Below are positions 1-7,862 of a DNA stretch of 31,252 bases, one piece after another; within the stretch, counting starts at the first letter, position 1, and each line of letters begins with the position of its first letter. The position numbers and the translations under genes are program-made. Under the pieces are notes generated by a model, which searched no databases, was not told the DNA's origin, and saw only the letters and a program-made list of their open reading frames with translations. This DNA comes from Gallionella sp. (GTDB taxonomy: Bacteria; Pseudomonadota; Gammaproteobacteria; Burkholderiales; Gallionellaceae), in assembly GCA_030690245.1 (NCBI GenBank), contig JAUYGW010000093.1:1-31252 (forward strand). The letters are read 5' to 3'.

Positions 1-40
1 TGAGCGAATACCCTGCTGCGCTCGCGTGATCTATGAGCAC
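1..40. repeat. 40-bp terminal direct repeat, left copy
   Basis: These 40 bases are identical to positions 31213-31252. Overlapping the two copies joins the right end to the left end and keeps an open reading frame intact (30584-31252 into 41-187). This is seen directly. The likely meaning is an assembly overlap of a circular molecule, or one unit of a tandem repeat, giving a unique length of 31,212 bp. Confidence 0.95.
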
Positions 41-187
41 CTCGGACAGGCCATCAATGTGCGGCAGGCATTACGGTCTTGCGGCCTGTATGACCCGACC
101 GGTCCAGGGGTCGACGAAGCCACACGGATTGCCATCGCCAATGACATCGCGCCAGGAGAATGGCACCTGCGAGGGCGCTTTCAATAG
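2..187 (+). CDS. C-terminal end of junction-spanning HTH regulator
   Basis: This is the 3' part of the regulator gene that starts at 30584. The first 13 codons (2-40) lie in the terminal repeat. Codons 41-184 add 48 new residues, starting LGQAINVRQALRSCG and ending at a TAG at 185-187. Joined over the repeat, the gene encodes 271 residues. This segment has no start codon of its own in frame with a ribosome binding site, so it is not a separate gene. It converges with tctE, whose stop lies 74 bases further on. The domain is unrecognised; it is the end of the C-terminal effector or dimerisation part of the protein. Confidence 0.8.
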   Translation, partial: ERIPCCARVIYEHLGQAINVRQALRSCGLYDPTGPGVDEATRIAIANDIAPGEWHLRGRFQ

Positions 188-206
188 AAAAGAGACCCTA
201 CGCCAC

Positions 207-227
207 GCTGCCGAACTCAAAGGCAGC
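207..227. terminator. Weak hairpin between convergent genes
   Basis: GCTGCC (207-212) and GGCAGC (222-227) can pair over a 9-base loop, in the 73-base gap between the regulator stop (187) and the tctE stop (261). There is no T-run on either strand, so a terminator role is only suggested by position. Confidence 0.25.
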
Positions 228-260
228 TCGCTGGAAATTCTGTACCCGTCGTGCGCGTTG

Positions 261-1628
261 CTAAACGGGCCTTGGCCAGCGCAGCTCGATGCTCAGGCCC
301 TGGCCGGCCGGGCCGTCCTCGATGGCAACCGCGATCTGATGGCGATCGCAGATCTCCTTCACGATCGCCAGCCCCAGGCCGGTGCCGGGTTCGCTGGTGG
401 CTGTGCTGCGGTAAAAACGCTCAAACACCTTGGTCCGCTCGTCCGGCGCAATACCCGGGCCGTTGTCAACCACACTTAGTTGGGGTTGCCCCTCATGTAA
501 GGTCACTCGCACCGTCACCCGGCCGCCCGGCGGCGTGTAGCTGATAGCGTTGTGCACCAGATTGGCCACCAGTTCGCGCAGCAGCACCGGTTCGCCACGC
601 ACTGGCAACCGCTGATCGCCCTCGAAGCCCAGGTCAATCGCTTTCGCGCGCGCCAGGGCCAGCATCTCGAAGGTCTGCTCGCGCGCCAGCTCGGCCAGGT
701 CGATCTGCTGGATGTCGAGCGTGCGCCCGGGCTCGCTGCGCGCCAGGCTCAGCAACTGGTTCATGACGCGCTGGGTCGATTGGCCGGTGCGGCGGATGCC
801 CTCGACCACGTAGCGCATGGCGGCGTGGTCGCGCTGCTGCAGGGCGTGATCGACCTGGGCGCGCAGCAGGGTCAGCGGCGTCTTCAACTGGTGCGAGGCG
901 TTGGCGATGAAACGCAGTTGCGCGTCGCTGAGCTGGCGTTGCCGTTCGGTGTGGGCGTTGATGGCATGGATCAGCGGCGCCACCTCGCGCGGCACCTGCT
1001 GGGTGTTGATCGGCGTCAGGTCGTGGGCGCCGCGCGCGCGCACCTCGTCGCGCAGCCGTTTGAGCGGCGCCAGGCCGCGCCGCACGCCAAACGCAATGAG
1101 CGCGGCGGCGGCGGCGATCAGCAGCAACTGCACCGCCGCCGCCTCCGAGCTGATGCGCCGCGTCAACTGGCGCCGGGCGTCCATGGTCTCGGCCACCTGC
1201 ACGCTCAGGGTCCGCGGCGCGCTGTCGTCCACCACCGACCAGGCCAGCGCCACGACGCGGATGTGCTGCCCCTTGTACACCGCGTCATAGAACAGCGGCT
1301 CGGGCCCTGGCGGCGTGGCCGGGGGCGGCAGGTCGGCGTAGCCGGTGATGTGGCGCCCGTCCGCCAGCGTCGCCACGCGGTAGAAGATGCGGTCCTGCGC
1401 GTCGGTGCGCAGCATCTCCAGCGCCGCAAAAGGCAGGTCCACCACCACCTGGCCGTCCTGCACGCTCAGGCGCTCGCCGATCACCAGCGCGGCGCCGAGC
1501 AAGGTACGGTCATAGGCTTCGTGCGCCAGCGCCAGACTGCGCAAATAACCGACCGTGGCCGCCAGCAGCCACAACGCCAGCGTCGGGATCAGCAGCCAGC
1601 GCAGCAGCAGGTTACGCAGGCGCGTCAT
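261..1628 (-). CDS. tctE: Sensor histidine kinase TctE
   Basis: Membrane sensor kinase of 455 residues, the expected partner of the response regulator beside it, and likely to sense external tri- or dicarboxylates for control of tctCBA. Membrane segments lie at about residues 10-28 and 164-181 and enclose a periplasmic domain of the TctE/QseC kind. The dimerisation box has NASHQLKTPLT with phospho-acceptor His246. The N box is ELVANLVHNA (352-361), the G1 box DNGPGIAP (388-395), and the G2 box GTGLGL (415-420), so all catalytic motifs are present. I chose the ATG at 1628 because it overlaps the tctD stop by 17 bases, as is usual in kinase/regulator pairs, and puts the first membrane segment next to the N-terminus. 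The reading frame stays open 32 codons further upstream, but that stretch lies inside tctD. The link to citrate is inferred from the tct genes on the same strand. Confidence 0.85.
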   Translation of the reverse strand: MTRLRNLLLRWLLIPTLALWLLAATVGYLRSLALAHEAYDRTLLGAALVIGERLSVQDGQVVVDLPFAALEMLRTDAQDRIFYRVATLADGRHITGYADLPPPATPPGPEPLFYDAVYKGQHIRVVALAWSVVDDSAPRTLSVQVAETMDARRQLTRRISSEAAAVQLLLIAAAAALIAFGVRRGLAPLKRLRDEVRARGAHDLTPINTQQVPREVAPLIHAINAHTERQRQLSDAQLRFIANASHQLKTPLTLLRAQVDHALQQRDHAAMRYVVEGIRRTGQSTQRVMNQLLSLARSEPGRTLDIQQIDLAELAREQTFEMLALARAKAIDLGFEGDQRLPVRGEPVLLRELVANLVHNAISYTPPGGRVTVRVTLHEGQPQLSVVDNGPGIAPDERTKVFERFYRSTATSEPGTGLGLAIVKEICDRHQIAVAIEDGPAGQGLSIELRWPRPV

Positions 1629-2292
1629 CGGCAGCCTCCAGTACGTAGCCGAGTCCGCGCAAGGTATGAATCTCGGCCCCGCTGCCATCGAGTCGGCGGC
1701 GCAGGCGGTGCACGTAAATCTCAAGCGCCTCGTTGCTGAGCACGGTATCGCCGCCGCCCAGGCGCTGGGTCAGCACCAGCTTGCTGACGGGCCGCCCGGC
1801 GTGCACCATCAAGGCCTCTAGCAGGTCGTGTTCGCGTGGCGGCAGGTCCAGCGCGTGGCTGCCGAGCACGAAGCGGCGCGACACCGTGTTGAACTCCAGC
1901 GCGGCCACGCACAGCACCGAATCCACGGCCCCGATGGCGCGCCGGTGCAGGGCGCGCAGGCGGGCTTCGAGTTCGGCCAGGTCGAACGGTTTGGCCAGGT
2001 AGTCGTCGGCGCCGGCATTCAGGCCCTGCACCCGGTCGTAGGTGTCGCCGCTGGCGGTCAGCACCAGCACCGGCACCCGGTCGTCACGCTGGCGCAGGCG
2101 CCGCAGGATGTCGATGCCGTGCAGGCGCGGCAGGGCCAGGTCGAGTACCACCGCGTCGAAGGCATGCTGGCGCAAGGCGGCATCGGCCAGCACGCCATCG
2201 GCGCAGGCGCTGACCTGGATGCCGAGCACGCCGAGCGAATGTGTCAGCGTTTGCACCAGTTGCAGATGGTCCTCGATCAACAAGATATGCAT
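1612..2292 (-). CDS. tctD: Response regulator TctD, OmpR/PhoB family
   Basis: DNA-binding response regulator of 226 residues. The receiver domain (about 1-115) has acidic Asp7/Asp8 in LLIEDH, phospho-acceptor Asp51 in VVLDLALPR, Thr79 and Lys101 (LAKPFD). The C-terminal winged helix (about 125-220) has the typical ending VHRLRRRL...IHTLRGLGYVLE. The ATG at 2292 gives the usual start MHILLIEDH; an in-frame TTG four codons upstream is possible but less likely. It is the first gene of the tctD-tctE pair and is transcribed away from the binding-protein gene at 2398. Family members of this name activate tricarboxylate transporter operons in response to citrate. That the target here is tctCBA is inference. 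Confidence 0.87.
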   Translation of the reverse strand: MHILLIEDHLQLVQTLTHSLGVLGIQVSACADGVLADAALRQHAFDAVVLDLALPRLHGIDILRRLRQRDDRVPVLVLTASGDTYDRVQGLNAGADDYLAKPFDLAELEARLRALHRRAIGAVDSVLCVAALEFNTVSRRFVLGSHALDLPPREHDLLEALMVHAGRPVSKLVLTQRLGGGDTVLSNEALEIYVHRLRRRLDGSGAEIHTLRGLGYVLEAADDAPA

Positions 2293-2397
2293 GGCAGGCG
2301 ACAATAATGGCTGTCAATCGGCCTGGGGCCGACCGGATTCGGCGCCAGGATGAATACATGAAGTGCGCAGTGATAATAACGTTTTGGAGACAAACCC
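2293..2397. promoter_or_regulatory. Divergent intergenic region, tctD / binding protein
   Basis: This 105-base gap separates the start codons of tctD (minus) and the binding protein gene (plus), so it must hold both promoters unless transcription comes from further away. It is visibly more AT-rich than its neighbours around 2340-2395. GGAG at 2385-2388 is the binding-protein ribosome binding site. I could not assign convincing -35/-10 hexamers. Confidence 0.4.
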
Positions 2398-3441
2398 ATG
2401 CCATTGCGCCGCAGAGTGATTGGAGCCGGCTTGCTGGGCCTGGCCACGGTCGGCACCCTGGCCGCGCCCGCGCCTGACGGGCGCCTGGTGCGCGTGTTGG
2501 CGGCCACCGACCGACATGCCGTGCAGCCGCTGATCGACGACTTCGAGCGCCGCCATGCCGACCTGCGGGTGGACTACATCGAGCTCGGCAGCCTGGCGCT
2601 CCACGAGCGTTTTCTGCTGCAGCAAGACGATGCGCCGGCACGCGCCGACGTGTTGTGGAGCTCGGCCATGGACCTGCAGATCAAGCTCGTCAACGACGGC
2701 CACGCGCTGCGCCATGAAAGCCCGCATGCCGCCCAGTTGCCGAAATGGGCGATCTGGAAACACGAGGCCTACGGCACCACGTTCGAGCCGGTCGGCATCG
2801 TCGTCAATCGCCAGTTGCTGGCCGCCGCCGAGGTGCCGCGCACGCACGCCGCGTTGACCGCGCTGCTGCTGGCCGATGTGCCGCGCTGGCGTGGCCGCGT
2901 CGCCACCTACGACATCGAACGCGCTGGCCTGGGCTTTCTGATCGCGGCCCAAGACGCGATGGCCACGCCGCGCTACTGGGCACTGGTGCAGGCCCTGGGC
3001 CGCTGTCAGGCCAGCCTGCACACCGATACCCAAGGCATGCTCGACAGCGTGGCCGCCGGGCACACGCTGCTGGCCTGCAACGTGCTGGGCAGTTATGCCG
3101 AAGTCTTCGCGCGCGCTCGCCCGGAGCTCGAGGTGGTCTACCTTCAGGACTACACACTGGTGGTGTCGCGCGTGGCCTTCATCGCGCGCACGGCGCCCAA
3201 TCTGCGGGGCGCGCGCCTGTGGCTGGACCACCTGTTGTCGGCGCCGGGCCAGCGCCTGCTGGCCGAGGCCGGGGGCCTGCGGGGGGTCCGCACCGACGCT
3301 GGCGCCGCGGCCACACTGGCACCGCGGCTGGGCCGCGCGTTCCGGCCGATCGCGCTCGGGCCCGGGCTGATGGCGCACCTTGACCAGAGTCGGCGCCAGG
3401 CTTTCCTGAAACGCTGGAACCAGGCGCTGCGCCCCGGCTAG
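2398..3441 (+). CDS. Periplasmic ABC-type substrate-binding protein
   Basis: Predicted exported solute-binding protein of 347 residues, from the type 2 periplasmic family that includes iron, thiamine and phosphonate binders. The N-terminus MPLRRRVIGAGLLGLATVG has a basic n-region and a hydrophobic core, with likely cleavage near residues 22-25. The mature part begins with a beta strand followed by FERRHADLRVDYIEL, as in this family. Later landmarks are ADVLWSSAMDLQ, EPVGIVVNRQL and YTLVVSRVAFIARTAPN. GGAG sits 9 bases before the ATG. No permease or ATPase gene is adjacent. Because it is divergent from tctDE it may act as an accessory ligand sensor for TctE, as proposed for similar arrangements, or serve a transporter encoded elsewhere. 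The substrate cannot be told from the sequence. Confidence 0.75.
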   Translation: MPLRRRVIGAGLLGLATVGTLAAPAPDGRLVRVLAATDRHAVQPLIDDFERRHADLRVDYIELGSLALHERFLLQQDDAPARADVLWSSAMDLQIKLVNDGHALRHESPHAAQLPKWAIWKHEAYGTTFEPVGIVVNRQLLAAAEVPRTHAALTALLLADVPRWRGRVATYDIERAGLGFLIAAQDAMATPRYWALVQALGRCQASLHTDTQGMLDSVAAGHTLLACNVLGSYAEVFARARPELEVVYLQDYTLVVSRVAFIARTAPNLRGARLWLDHLLSAPGQRLLAEAGGLRGVRTDAGAAATLAPRLGRAFRPIALGPGLMAHLDQSRRQAFLKRWNQALRPG

Positions 3442-3448
3442 CGCGTTC

Positions 3449-3474
3449 GTGGGCGCGCCTGGCCGGGCGCGCAC
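3449..3474. terminator. GC-rich hairpin between convergent genes
   Basis: GTG(GG)CGCGCC at 3449-3459 pairs with GGCGCGCAC at 3466-3474, leaving a 2-base bulge and a 6-base loop. It fills the 34-base gap between the binding-protein stop (3441) and the terC-usp stop (3476), which run towards each other. It has no T-run. A bidirectional terminator role is inferred from the structure and the position. Confidence 0.4.
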
Positions 3475-3475
3475 C

Positions 3476-4642
3476 TCAGTCCACCAGCGTGACCGGGACC
3501 TGGGCTTGGGCCGACACATCGCTGGCCACCGAGCCCAGCACCCGATCCACCAGCTCCGACGCGCCGCGCCGTCCCATCACGATGCGGTCAGCGCCGTAGT
3601 CGCGCGCACACGCCAGAATGCGCTGCGCCACGTGGCCAACCTCCTGCCGCAGCGCATACGGCACGCCCGCCGCGTCCAGCGCCGCGCGCGTCGGCGCCAG
3701 CGCCTTGGCCGACTCCTCCGCGTAATAGGCATTGAGCTCGTCCGGGTTTACCAGCATGCGCGCGTGTCCGGAGTAGTCGGCCGGCATTTGCACGTTGAGC
3801 AACTGGACTTCGATGTGCGGGTCGCGCGAGCGCTCGCCGCGCAGGTAGTCGGCGATGGCCTGCGCCGGCGATGCGGCCTCGACCGGCACCAGCAGCCGCA
3901 GTATGCCCGGGTGCACCACCGGCGCCATGGGTATGGCCGGTGCCGCCGCGCCAGCCCGCCTGCTGCGGCCGCGCCGCGCCAGCAGCAGGCCGAGTGTGAC
4001 CACGAAGAGCGCGCCCGCCGCCGCCGCGGCGTGACCGGCCCAGGACGGCTGCGCCGCGTACCAGTTTTTCCAGGCCTGGTCCTCCACCAGCATGGCGCCG
4101 GCAATCCAGCCGAGCAGCGCCCCGCCCAGCACGATCACCAGCGGGAAGCGGTCGATCAGCATCAGTACCAGCTTGCTGCCCCAGACGATGATGGGCACAC
4201 TCACCAGGATGCCGAAGACCACCAGGCCGAGGTGGCCGTCGGCCGCCGCTGCCACCGCGATCACGTTGTCCAGGCTCATCACCGCGTCGGCGATGATCAC
4301 GGTACGCACCGCGCTCCACAGCGTGGTGCCGGCCTCGACCTTGCCGTGCGCCTCTTCCTCGTCCGACAGCAGCAGCTTGACGCCGATCCACAGCAGCAGC
4401 AGCGCGCCGACCGCCTTCAGGTAGGGCAGCGACAGCAGTTGCAGCGCGAAGAAGATCAGCACGATGCGCGCCGCTACCGCGCCGGCCACGCCCCACAGAA
4501 TGCCCTTGCGGCGCAGCGCCGGTGGCAGGCGCCGGCAGGCCAGCGCGATGACCACCGCGTTGTCGCCACCGAGCAGAATGTCAATCAGGATGATCTGGCC
4601 GACCGACAGCCAGAACGCGGGGTTGGTGAGGTCTATTTCCAT
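3476..4642 (-). CDS. TerC-family membrane protein fused to a universal stress domain
   Basis: Protein of 388 residues in two parts. Residues 1-225 form a TerC-type membrane domain with about seven hydrophobic segments and the two hallmark acidic motifs [10 protein letters not shown] (21-30) and DAVMSLDNV (119-127). Family members export metal ions or protect against them. After a basic linker (RRGRSRRAG), residues about 247-388 form a universal stress protein domain. It ends with the ATP-binding signature G-RRG-9 residues-GS in [16 protein letters not shown]. The ATG at 4642 lies inside the end of tctA (10-base overlap), so translation is probably coupled. Membership of a tricarboxylate operon suggests a role with metal-citrate uptake, for example clearing metal brought in with citrate. 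That is inference. No frameshift is seen between the domains. Confidence 0.8.
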   Translation of the reverse strand: MEIDLTNPAFWLSVGQIILIDILLGGDNAVVIALACRRLPPALRRKGILWGVAGAVAARIVLIFFALQLLSLPYLKAVGALLLLWIGVKLLLSDEEEAHGKVEAGTTLWSAVRTVIIADAVMSLDNVIAVAAAADGHLGLVVFGILVSVPIIVWGSKLVLMLIDRFPLVIVLGGALLGWIAGAMLVEDQAWKNWYAAQPSWAGHAAAAAGALFVVTLGLLLARRGRSRRAGAAAPAIPMAPVVHPGILRLLVPVEAASPAQAIADYLRGERSRDPHIEVQLLNVQMPADYSGHARMLVNPDELNAYYAEESAKALAPTRAALDAAGVPYALRQEVGHVAQRILACARDYGADRIVMGRRGASELVDRVLGSVASDVSAQAQVPVTLVD

Positions 4643-6153
4643 GGTGCGTCCGTTGGCAAGAGGGTGGGTTCGGGCAGCCGGCGGCGCTTGAGCAGGCGCG
4701 GCACGATCAGCACCGCCGCGGTGATCGCCAGCACCGAAGCCGAGATCGGCTGCGTGAGGAACACCGTGGCGTCGCCCTGGCTGATGGCCAGCGCGCGGCG
4801 CATCTGGGTCTCGGCCAGCGGCCCCAGGATCAGGCCGACGATGGTGGGCGCCACCGGAATGTCGTAGCGCCGCATCGCGAAACCGACCAGGCCGATGCCG
4901 TACAGCAGCGCCAGGTCGAACCACGAGTTGCGCAGGCCGTAGGCGCCCAGCGTGGCGAACACCAGGATGCCGGCGTACAGCAGCGGGCGCGGGATCGACA
5001 GCAGCTTGACCCACAGGCCGACCATCGGCAGGTTGAGGATCAGCAACAGCACGTTGCCGACATAGAGGCTGGCGATCAGGCCCCACACCAGTTGCGGCTC
5101 GCTGGCGAACAGCAGCGGGCCGGGCTGCAGGCCGTACTGCTGGAACGCCGACAGCATGATCGCCGCCGTCGCGCCGGTGGGCAGGCCCAGGGTCAGCAGC
5201 GGCACCAGCATGCCGGCGGCCGCCGCGTTGTTGGCCGCTTCCGGTCCGGCCACGCCTTCGATCGCGCCCTTGCCAAATTCCTCCGGATGTTTCGTGAGCT
5301 TCTTCTCCGCGGCGTAGGACAGGAAGGTCGGGATCTCCGAGCCGCCGGCCGGCATGGCGCCAAACGGAAAACCGATGGCGGTGCCGCGCAGCCACGGCTT
5401 CCAGGAGCGCGCCCAGTCCGACTTGCTCATCCACACCGAGCCCTTGACCGATTCGATCTTGTCGGCGATGCGGTTCAGGTAGGTCGCGACATACAGCGTC
5501 TCGCCGACCGCGAACAGGCCGACTGCGACGATCACGATGTCGATGCCGTCGAGCAGCTCGGGGATGCCCAGCGTCAGGCGCGGCTGGCCGCTCTGGCTGT
5601 CCAGGCCGATCAGGCCCAGCGTCAAGCCGAAGAACAGGCTGGCCAGGCCGCGCGCTGGCGAGTTGCCCAGCACCGCCGAGACCGTGACGAAGGCCAGCAC
5701 CATCACCGCGAAGTACTCGGCCGGGCCGAACTTCAGCGCCACCTCCACCATCGCCGGCGCCGCGATGGTCAGCATTATTGTGGCCAGCGTGCCGGCCACG
5801 AACGAGCCAATTGCCGCCGTGGCCAGCGCCGGGCCGGCGCGGCCGCGCTTGGCCATCAGGTTGCCCTCCATCGCGGTGATGATGGTGGCCGACTCGCCCG
5901 GTGTGTTGAGCAGGATCGAGGTGGTCGAGCCGCCGTACATGGCGCCGTAGTAAATGCCGGCGAACAGGATCAGCGCGCCGGTCGGCTCAAAATTGGCGGT
6001 GGCCGGCAGCAGCAGCGCGATGGTCAGCGCCGGCCCGACGCCGGGCAACACGCCGATGGCCGTGCCCAGCGTTACGCCGAGCGCACCGAGCAGCAGGTTC
6101 TGGACACTGAGCGCGACGGCAAAGCCGCTCATCAGGGCGGTGAAGGTGTCCAT
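4633..6153 (-). CDS. tctA: Tripartite tricarboxylate transporter large membrane subunit TctA
   Basis: Large integral membrane subunit of 506 residues, the normal length for TctA, which forms the transport channel for citrate or related acids driven by an ion gradient. The N-terminal half holds the family motif [17 protein letters not shown] (residues about 34-50) and the segment [20 protein letters not shown]. About eleven to twelve hydrophobic segments can be traced. It starts 3 bases after the tctB stop, and its end overlaps the terC-usp start. It works with TctB and the periplasmic receptor TctC in the same operon, under likely TctDE control. The substrate is not fixed by sequence, because TctA homologues carry citrate, aromatic acids and other carboxylates. 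Confidence 0.93.
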   Translation of the reverse strand: MDTFTALMSGFAVALSVQNLLLGALGVTLGTAIGVLPGVGPALTIALLLPATANFEPTGALILFAGIYYGAMYGGSTTSILLNTPGESATIITAMEGNLMAKRGRAGPALATAAIGSFVAGTLATIMLTIAAPAMVEVALKFGPAEYFAVMVLAFVTVSAVLGNSPARGLASLFFGLTLGLIGLDSQSGQPRLTLGIPELLDGIDIVIVAVGLFAVGETLYVATYLNRIADKIESVKGSVWMSKSDWARSWKPWLRGTAIGFPFGAMPAGGSEIPTFLSYAAEKKLTKHPEEFGKGAIEGVAGPEAANNAAAAGMLVPLLTLGLPTGATAAIMLSAFQQYGLQPGPLLFASEPQLVWGLIASLYVGNVLLLILNLPMVGLWVKLLSIPRPLLYAGILVFATLGAYGLRNSWFDLALLYGIGLVGFAMRRYDIPVAPTIVGLILGPLAETQMRRALAISQGDATVFLTQPISASVLAITAAVLIVPRLLKRRRLPEPTLLPTDAPWK

Positions 6154-6156
6154 GGT

Positions 6157-6654
6157 TCAGGCTCCCCAAGTCAGCCAGCCGGCCGGCAGGTTCAAGCCCA
6201 GCCCGCGCGTGAAGATGAAAAACACCGGCACCGAGATCAGCAGGGCGATCACCAGGTCGCGCCCCGGGCGGGTGCTGCCGAAGCCGCGCGCGATCAAGGC
6301 ATACAGGAGCGCCGAGGCAATGATGAAGCCGGCCCAGCCGACCAGCAGCATGTGCAGCAGCACCGCCAGGCTGATCAGGCCGAAGGCGCGCCAGTCGGCG
6401 TCCTGGTGCGTGGTCTCGTCGTCCGGCATGGCGCGCCAGCCGCCGTTGAGCGCCTCCCAGCCCAGCACCAGGCCGATCAGCGACAGGCCGCTGCCTATCA
6501 GGCCGGGGAACAGGCCCGGACCGATGCCCGAGTAGCTGGCCGCCGCCTTGACCAGGCTGCCCTGCCAGACGACGAAGGCGCCCAGCAATACCATGCCCAG
6601 CGACAGCAGCGCCTCGCCGCCCAGGGACGGGCGGCCCGATGATGACGGGTTCAT
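6157..6654 (-). CDS. tctB: Tripartite tricarboxylate transporter small membrane subunit TctB
   Basis: Small, poorly conserved membrane subunit of 165 residues with four hydrophobic segments: about 20-40 (LLSLGMVLLGAFVVW), 49-68 (GLFPGLIGSGLSLIGLVLG), 92-125 and 136-150. The motif GIGPGLFPGLIG after the first segment is typical of TctB. The ATG at 6654 (MNPSSSG) lies 11 bases after the tctC stop; a longer reading with ten extra codons would overlap tctC and has no better ribosome binding site. It is the middle gene of the order tctC-tctB-tctA. Confidence 0.9.
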   Translation of the reverse strand: MNPSSSGRPSLGGEALLSLGMVLLGAFVVWQGSLVKAAASYSGIGPGLFPGLIGSGLSLIGLVLGWEALNGGWRAMPDDETTHQDADWRAFGLISLAVLLHMLLVGWAGFIIASALLYALIARGFGSTRPGRDLVIALLISVPVFFIFTRGLGLNLPAGWLTWGA

Positions 6655-6664
6655 GGCAGCAGCC

Positions 6665-7642
6665 TTATTTCTTGGCCAGGCCAAGCGTGTTCACGATCTC
6701 GGCAATGCGTGGCTGCTCGGCATCGAGAAATTTCTTGAACGCGTCACCCGACAGGTAGAGGTCGGTCCACTCGTTCTTGTCCAGCGTCTCTTTCCAGGAC
6801 GGTGTCTTCACGGCCTTGTCGATGGCTGCCACCAGCTCGGCCTTTTGCGCCTCGCTGATGCCGGGCGCACCGAACAAGGCGCGCCAGTTGGCCATCACCA
6901 CGTCAATGCCCTGCTCCTTGAGCGTCGGCACGTCCTTTACATCGGGCAGGCGCTGCTCCGACGAGATGGCGATCGCGCGCAACTTGCCGGCCTTGATCTG
7001 GGGCGCGAACTCGCCCCAGCCGCTGACACCGACCGTGACATGACCGCCCAGAATGGCTGCTTGCGCCTCGCCGCCGCCGGCATGCGCGATGTAGTTGATC
7101 TTGGTCGGATCGACACCCACGCTCTTGGCAATCATGGCCGCCAGCAGATGGTCTGGCGCGCCAGCCGAGCCGCCGCCCCAGGACACCGAACCCGGGTTGG
7201 CCTTGAGCAGCGCGGTCAGGTCCGACAGCTTCTGGATTTTGGATGCCGCCGACACCACCAGCACCTCGTACTCGCCGGTCAGGCGCGCCAGCGGCGTGAC
7301 TTGCGTCAGGTTGACCGGCGAACCGTTGACCAGGATGGCGCCGATCATCACCATGCCGGTGACCATCATGGTCTGCGGGTCGCCCTTGGACGAGGTGACG
7401 AACTGTGCCAGGCCGATGGTGCCACCGGCGCCGGGCTTGTTGTCCACCGTCACGCGCTTGACGATGTCGCCGCTTTGCAGGGCGCGTTGCATTGAGCGCG
7501 CGGTCTGGTCCCAGCCGCCGCCGGGCGCAGCCGGCGCCAGGATCTTGACGGCCTCCAGCGCCATGGCGCAGGGGGTGGTGAACAGCAGCGCGCTGCTGGC
7601 GAGGGCGGCGGCGAGCCGCCGGGTTGCTTGCGTGATCTTCAT
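6665..7642 (-). CDS. tctC: Tricarboxylate-binding Bug-family receptor TctC
   Basis: Periplasmic receptor of 325 residues. The signal peptide is [20 protein letters not shown] followed by a probable cleavage site AMA-LE after residue 28. The mature protein begins with the Bug-family pattern [17 protein letters not shown], then [27 protein letters not shown] and [14 protein letters not shown], which line the carboxylate-binding cleft in this family. GGAG lies 8 bases before the ATG. It is the first gene of the tctCBA-terC operon and is divergent from the ATP-citrate-lyase-like operon, with 220 bases between. Being first in the operon fits the need for excess receptor. Citrate as ligand is the family default and fits the neighbouring genes, but is not proven. 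Confidence 0.92.
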   Translation of the reverse strand: MKITQATRRLAAALASSALLFTTPCAMALEAVKILAPAAPGGGWDQTARSMQRALQSGDIVKRVTVDNKPGAGGTIGLAQFVTSSKGDPQTMMVTGMVMIGAILVNGSPVNLTQVTPLARLTGEYEVLVVSAASKIQKLSDLTALLKANPGSVSWGGGSAGAPDHLLAAMIAKSVGVDPTKINYIAHAGGGEAQAAILGGHVTVGVSGWGEFAPQIKAGKLRAIAISSEQRLPDVKDVPTLKEQGIDVVMANWRALFGAPGISEAQKAELVAAIDKAVKTPSWKETLDKNEWTDLYLSGDAFKKFLDAEQPRIAEIVNTLGLAKK

Positions 7643-7750
7643 CGGTATGTCTCCATCAAATTGGTTTTCGGGGCGAATGAATTTTGCGGACCGGCCGCGA
7701 ACCCAAGCTTTCGGCGAACTTTCAAATGACGCGTCTTGAGCCCGGTACTT

Positions 7751-7773
7751 ACCCGCATAGGGAAATCGATAGG
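7751..7773. promoter_or_regulatory. Shared bipartite element, copy 1 (lyase-like operon)
   Basis: ACCCGCAT (7751-7758), two extra bases AG, then GGAAATCGATAGG (7761-7773). The same two blocks, without the AG, occur at 15486-15506 before aceE. Here the element lies 112 bases before the ATG of the lyase-like operon and 109 bases before tctC on the other strand. It contains the palindrome ATCGAT. A common regulator site or promoter core is inferred. Confidence 0.55.
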
Positions 7774-7788
7774 GGGCAATGAAAGAGT

Positions 7789-7839
7789 TTCGAAAGCTGA
7801 CGTGCGCGGCTGCCTCCTAGCATCGTCAGCAGCTTCGAA
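7789..7839 (+). promoter_or_regulatory. Imperfect inverted repeat in the lyase-like operon leader
   Basis: TTCGAA-A-GCTGACG (7789-7802) faces CGTCAGC-AGC-TTCGAA (7824-7839) over a 21-base spacer. The seven-base blocks GCTGACG and CGTCAGC pair perfectly, and both outer ends are TTCGAA. It ends 23 bases before the ATG at 7863. It could be an RNA stem-loop in the leader or a two-site operator; the sequence does not decide. Confidence 0.4.
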
Positions 7840-7862
7840 TCACTCCGCACCAAGGACCCCCT

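Noticed and set aside
552..1739. A 395-codon plus-strand frame over tctE
   Set aside because: TctE on the minus strand has all kinase motifs. The plus-strand product is a His/Gln/Arg-rich shadow.
7798..7823. TGACGT and TAGCAT as a sigma-70 promoter for the lyase-like operon
   Set aside because: The spacer is only 14 bases and both hexamers are poor. The bases are better explained by the inverted repeat.
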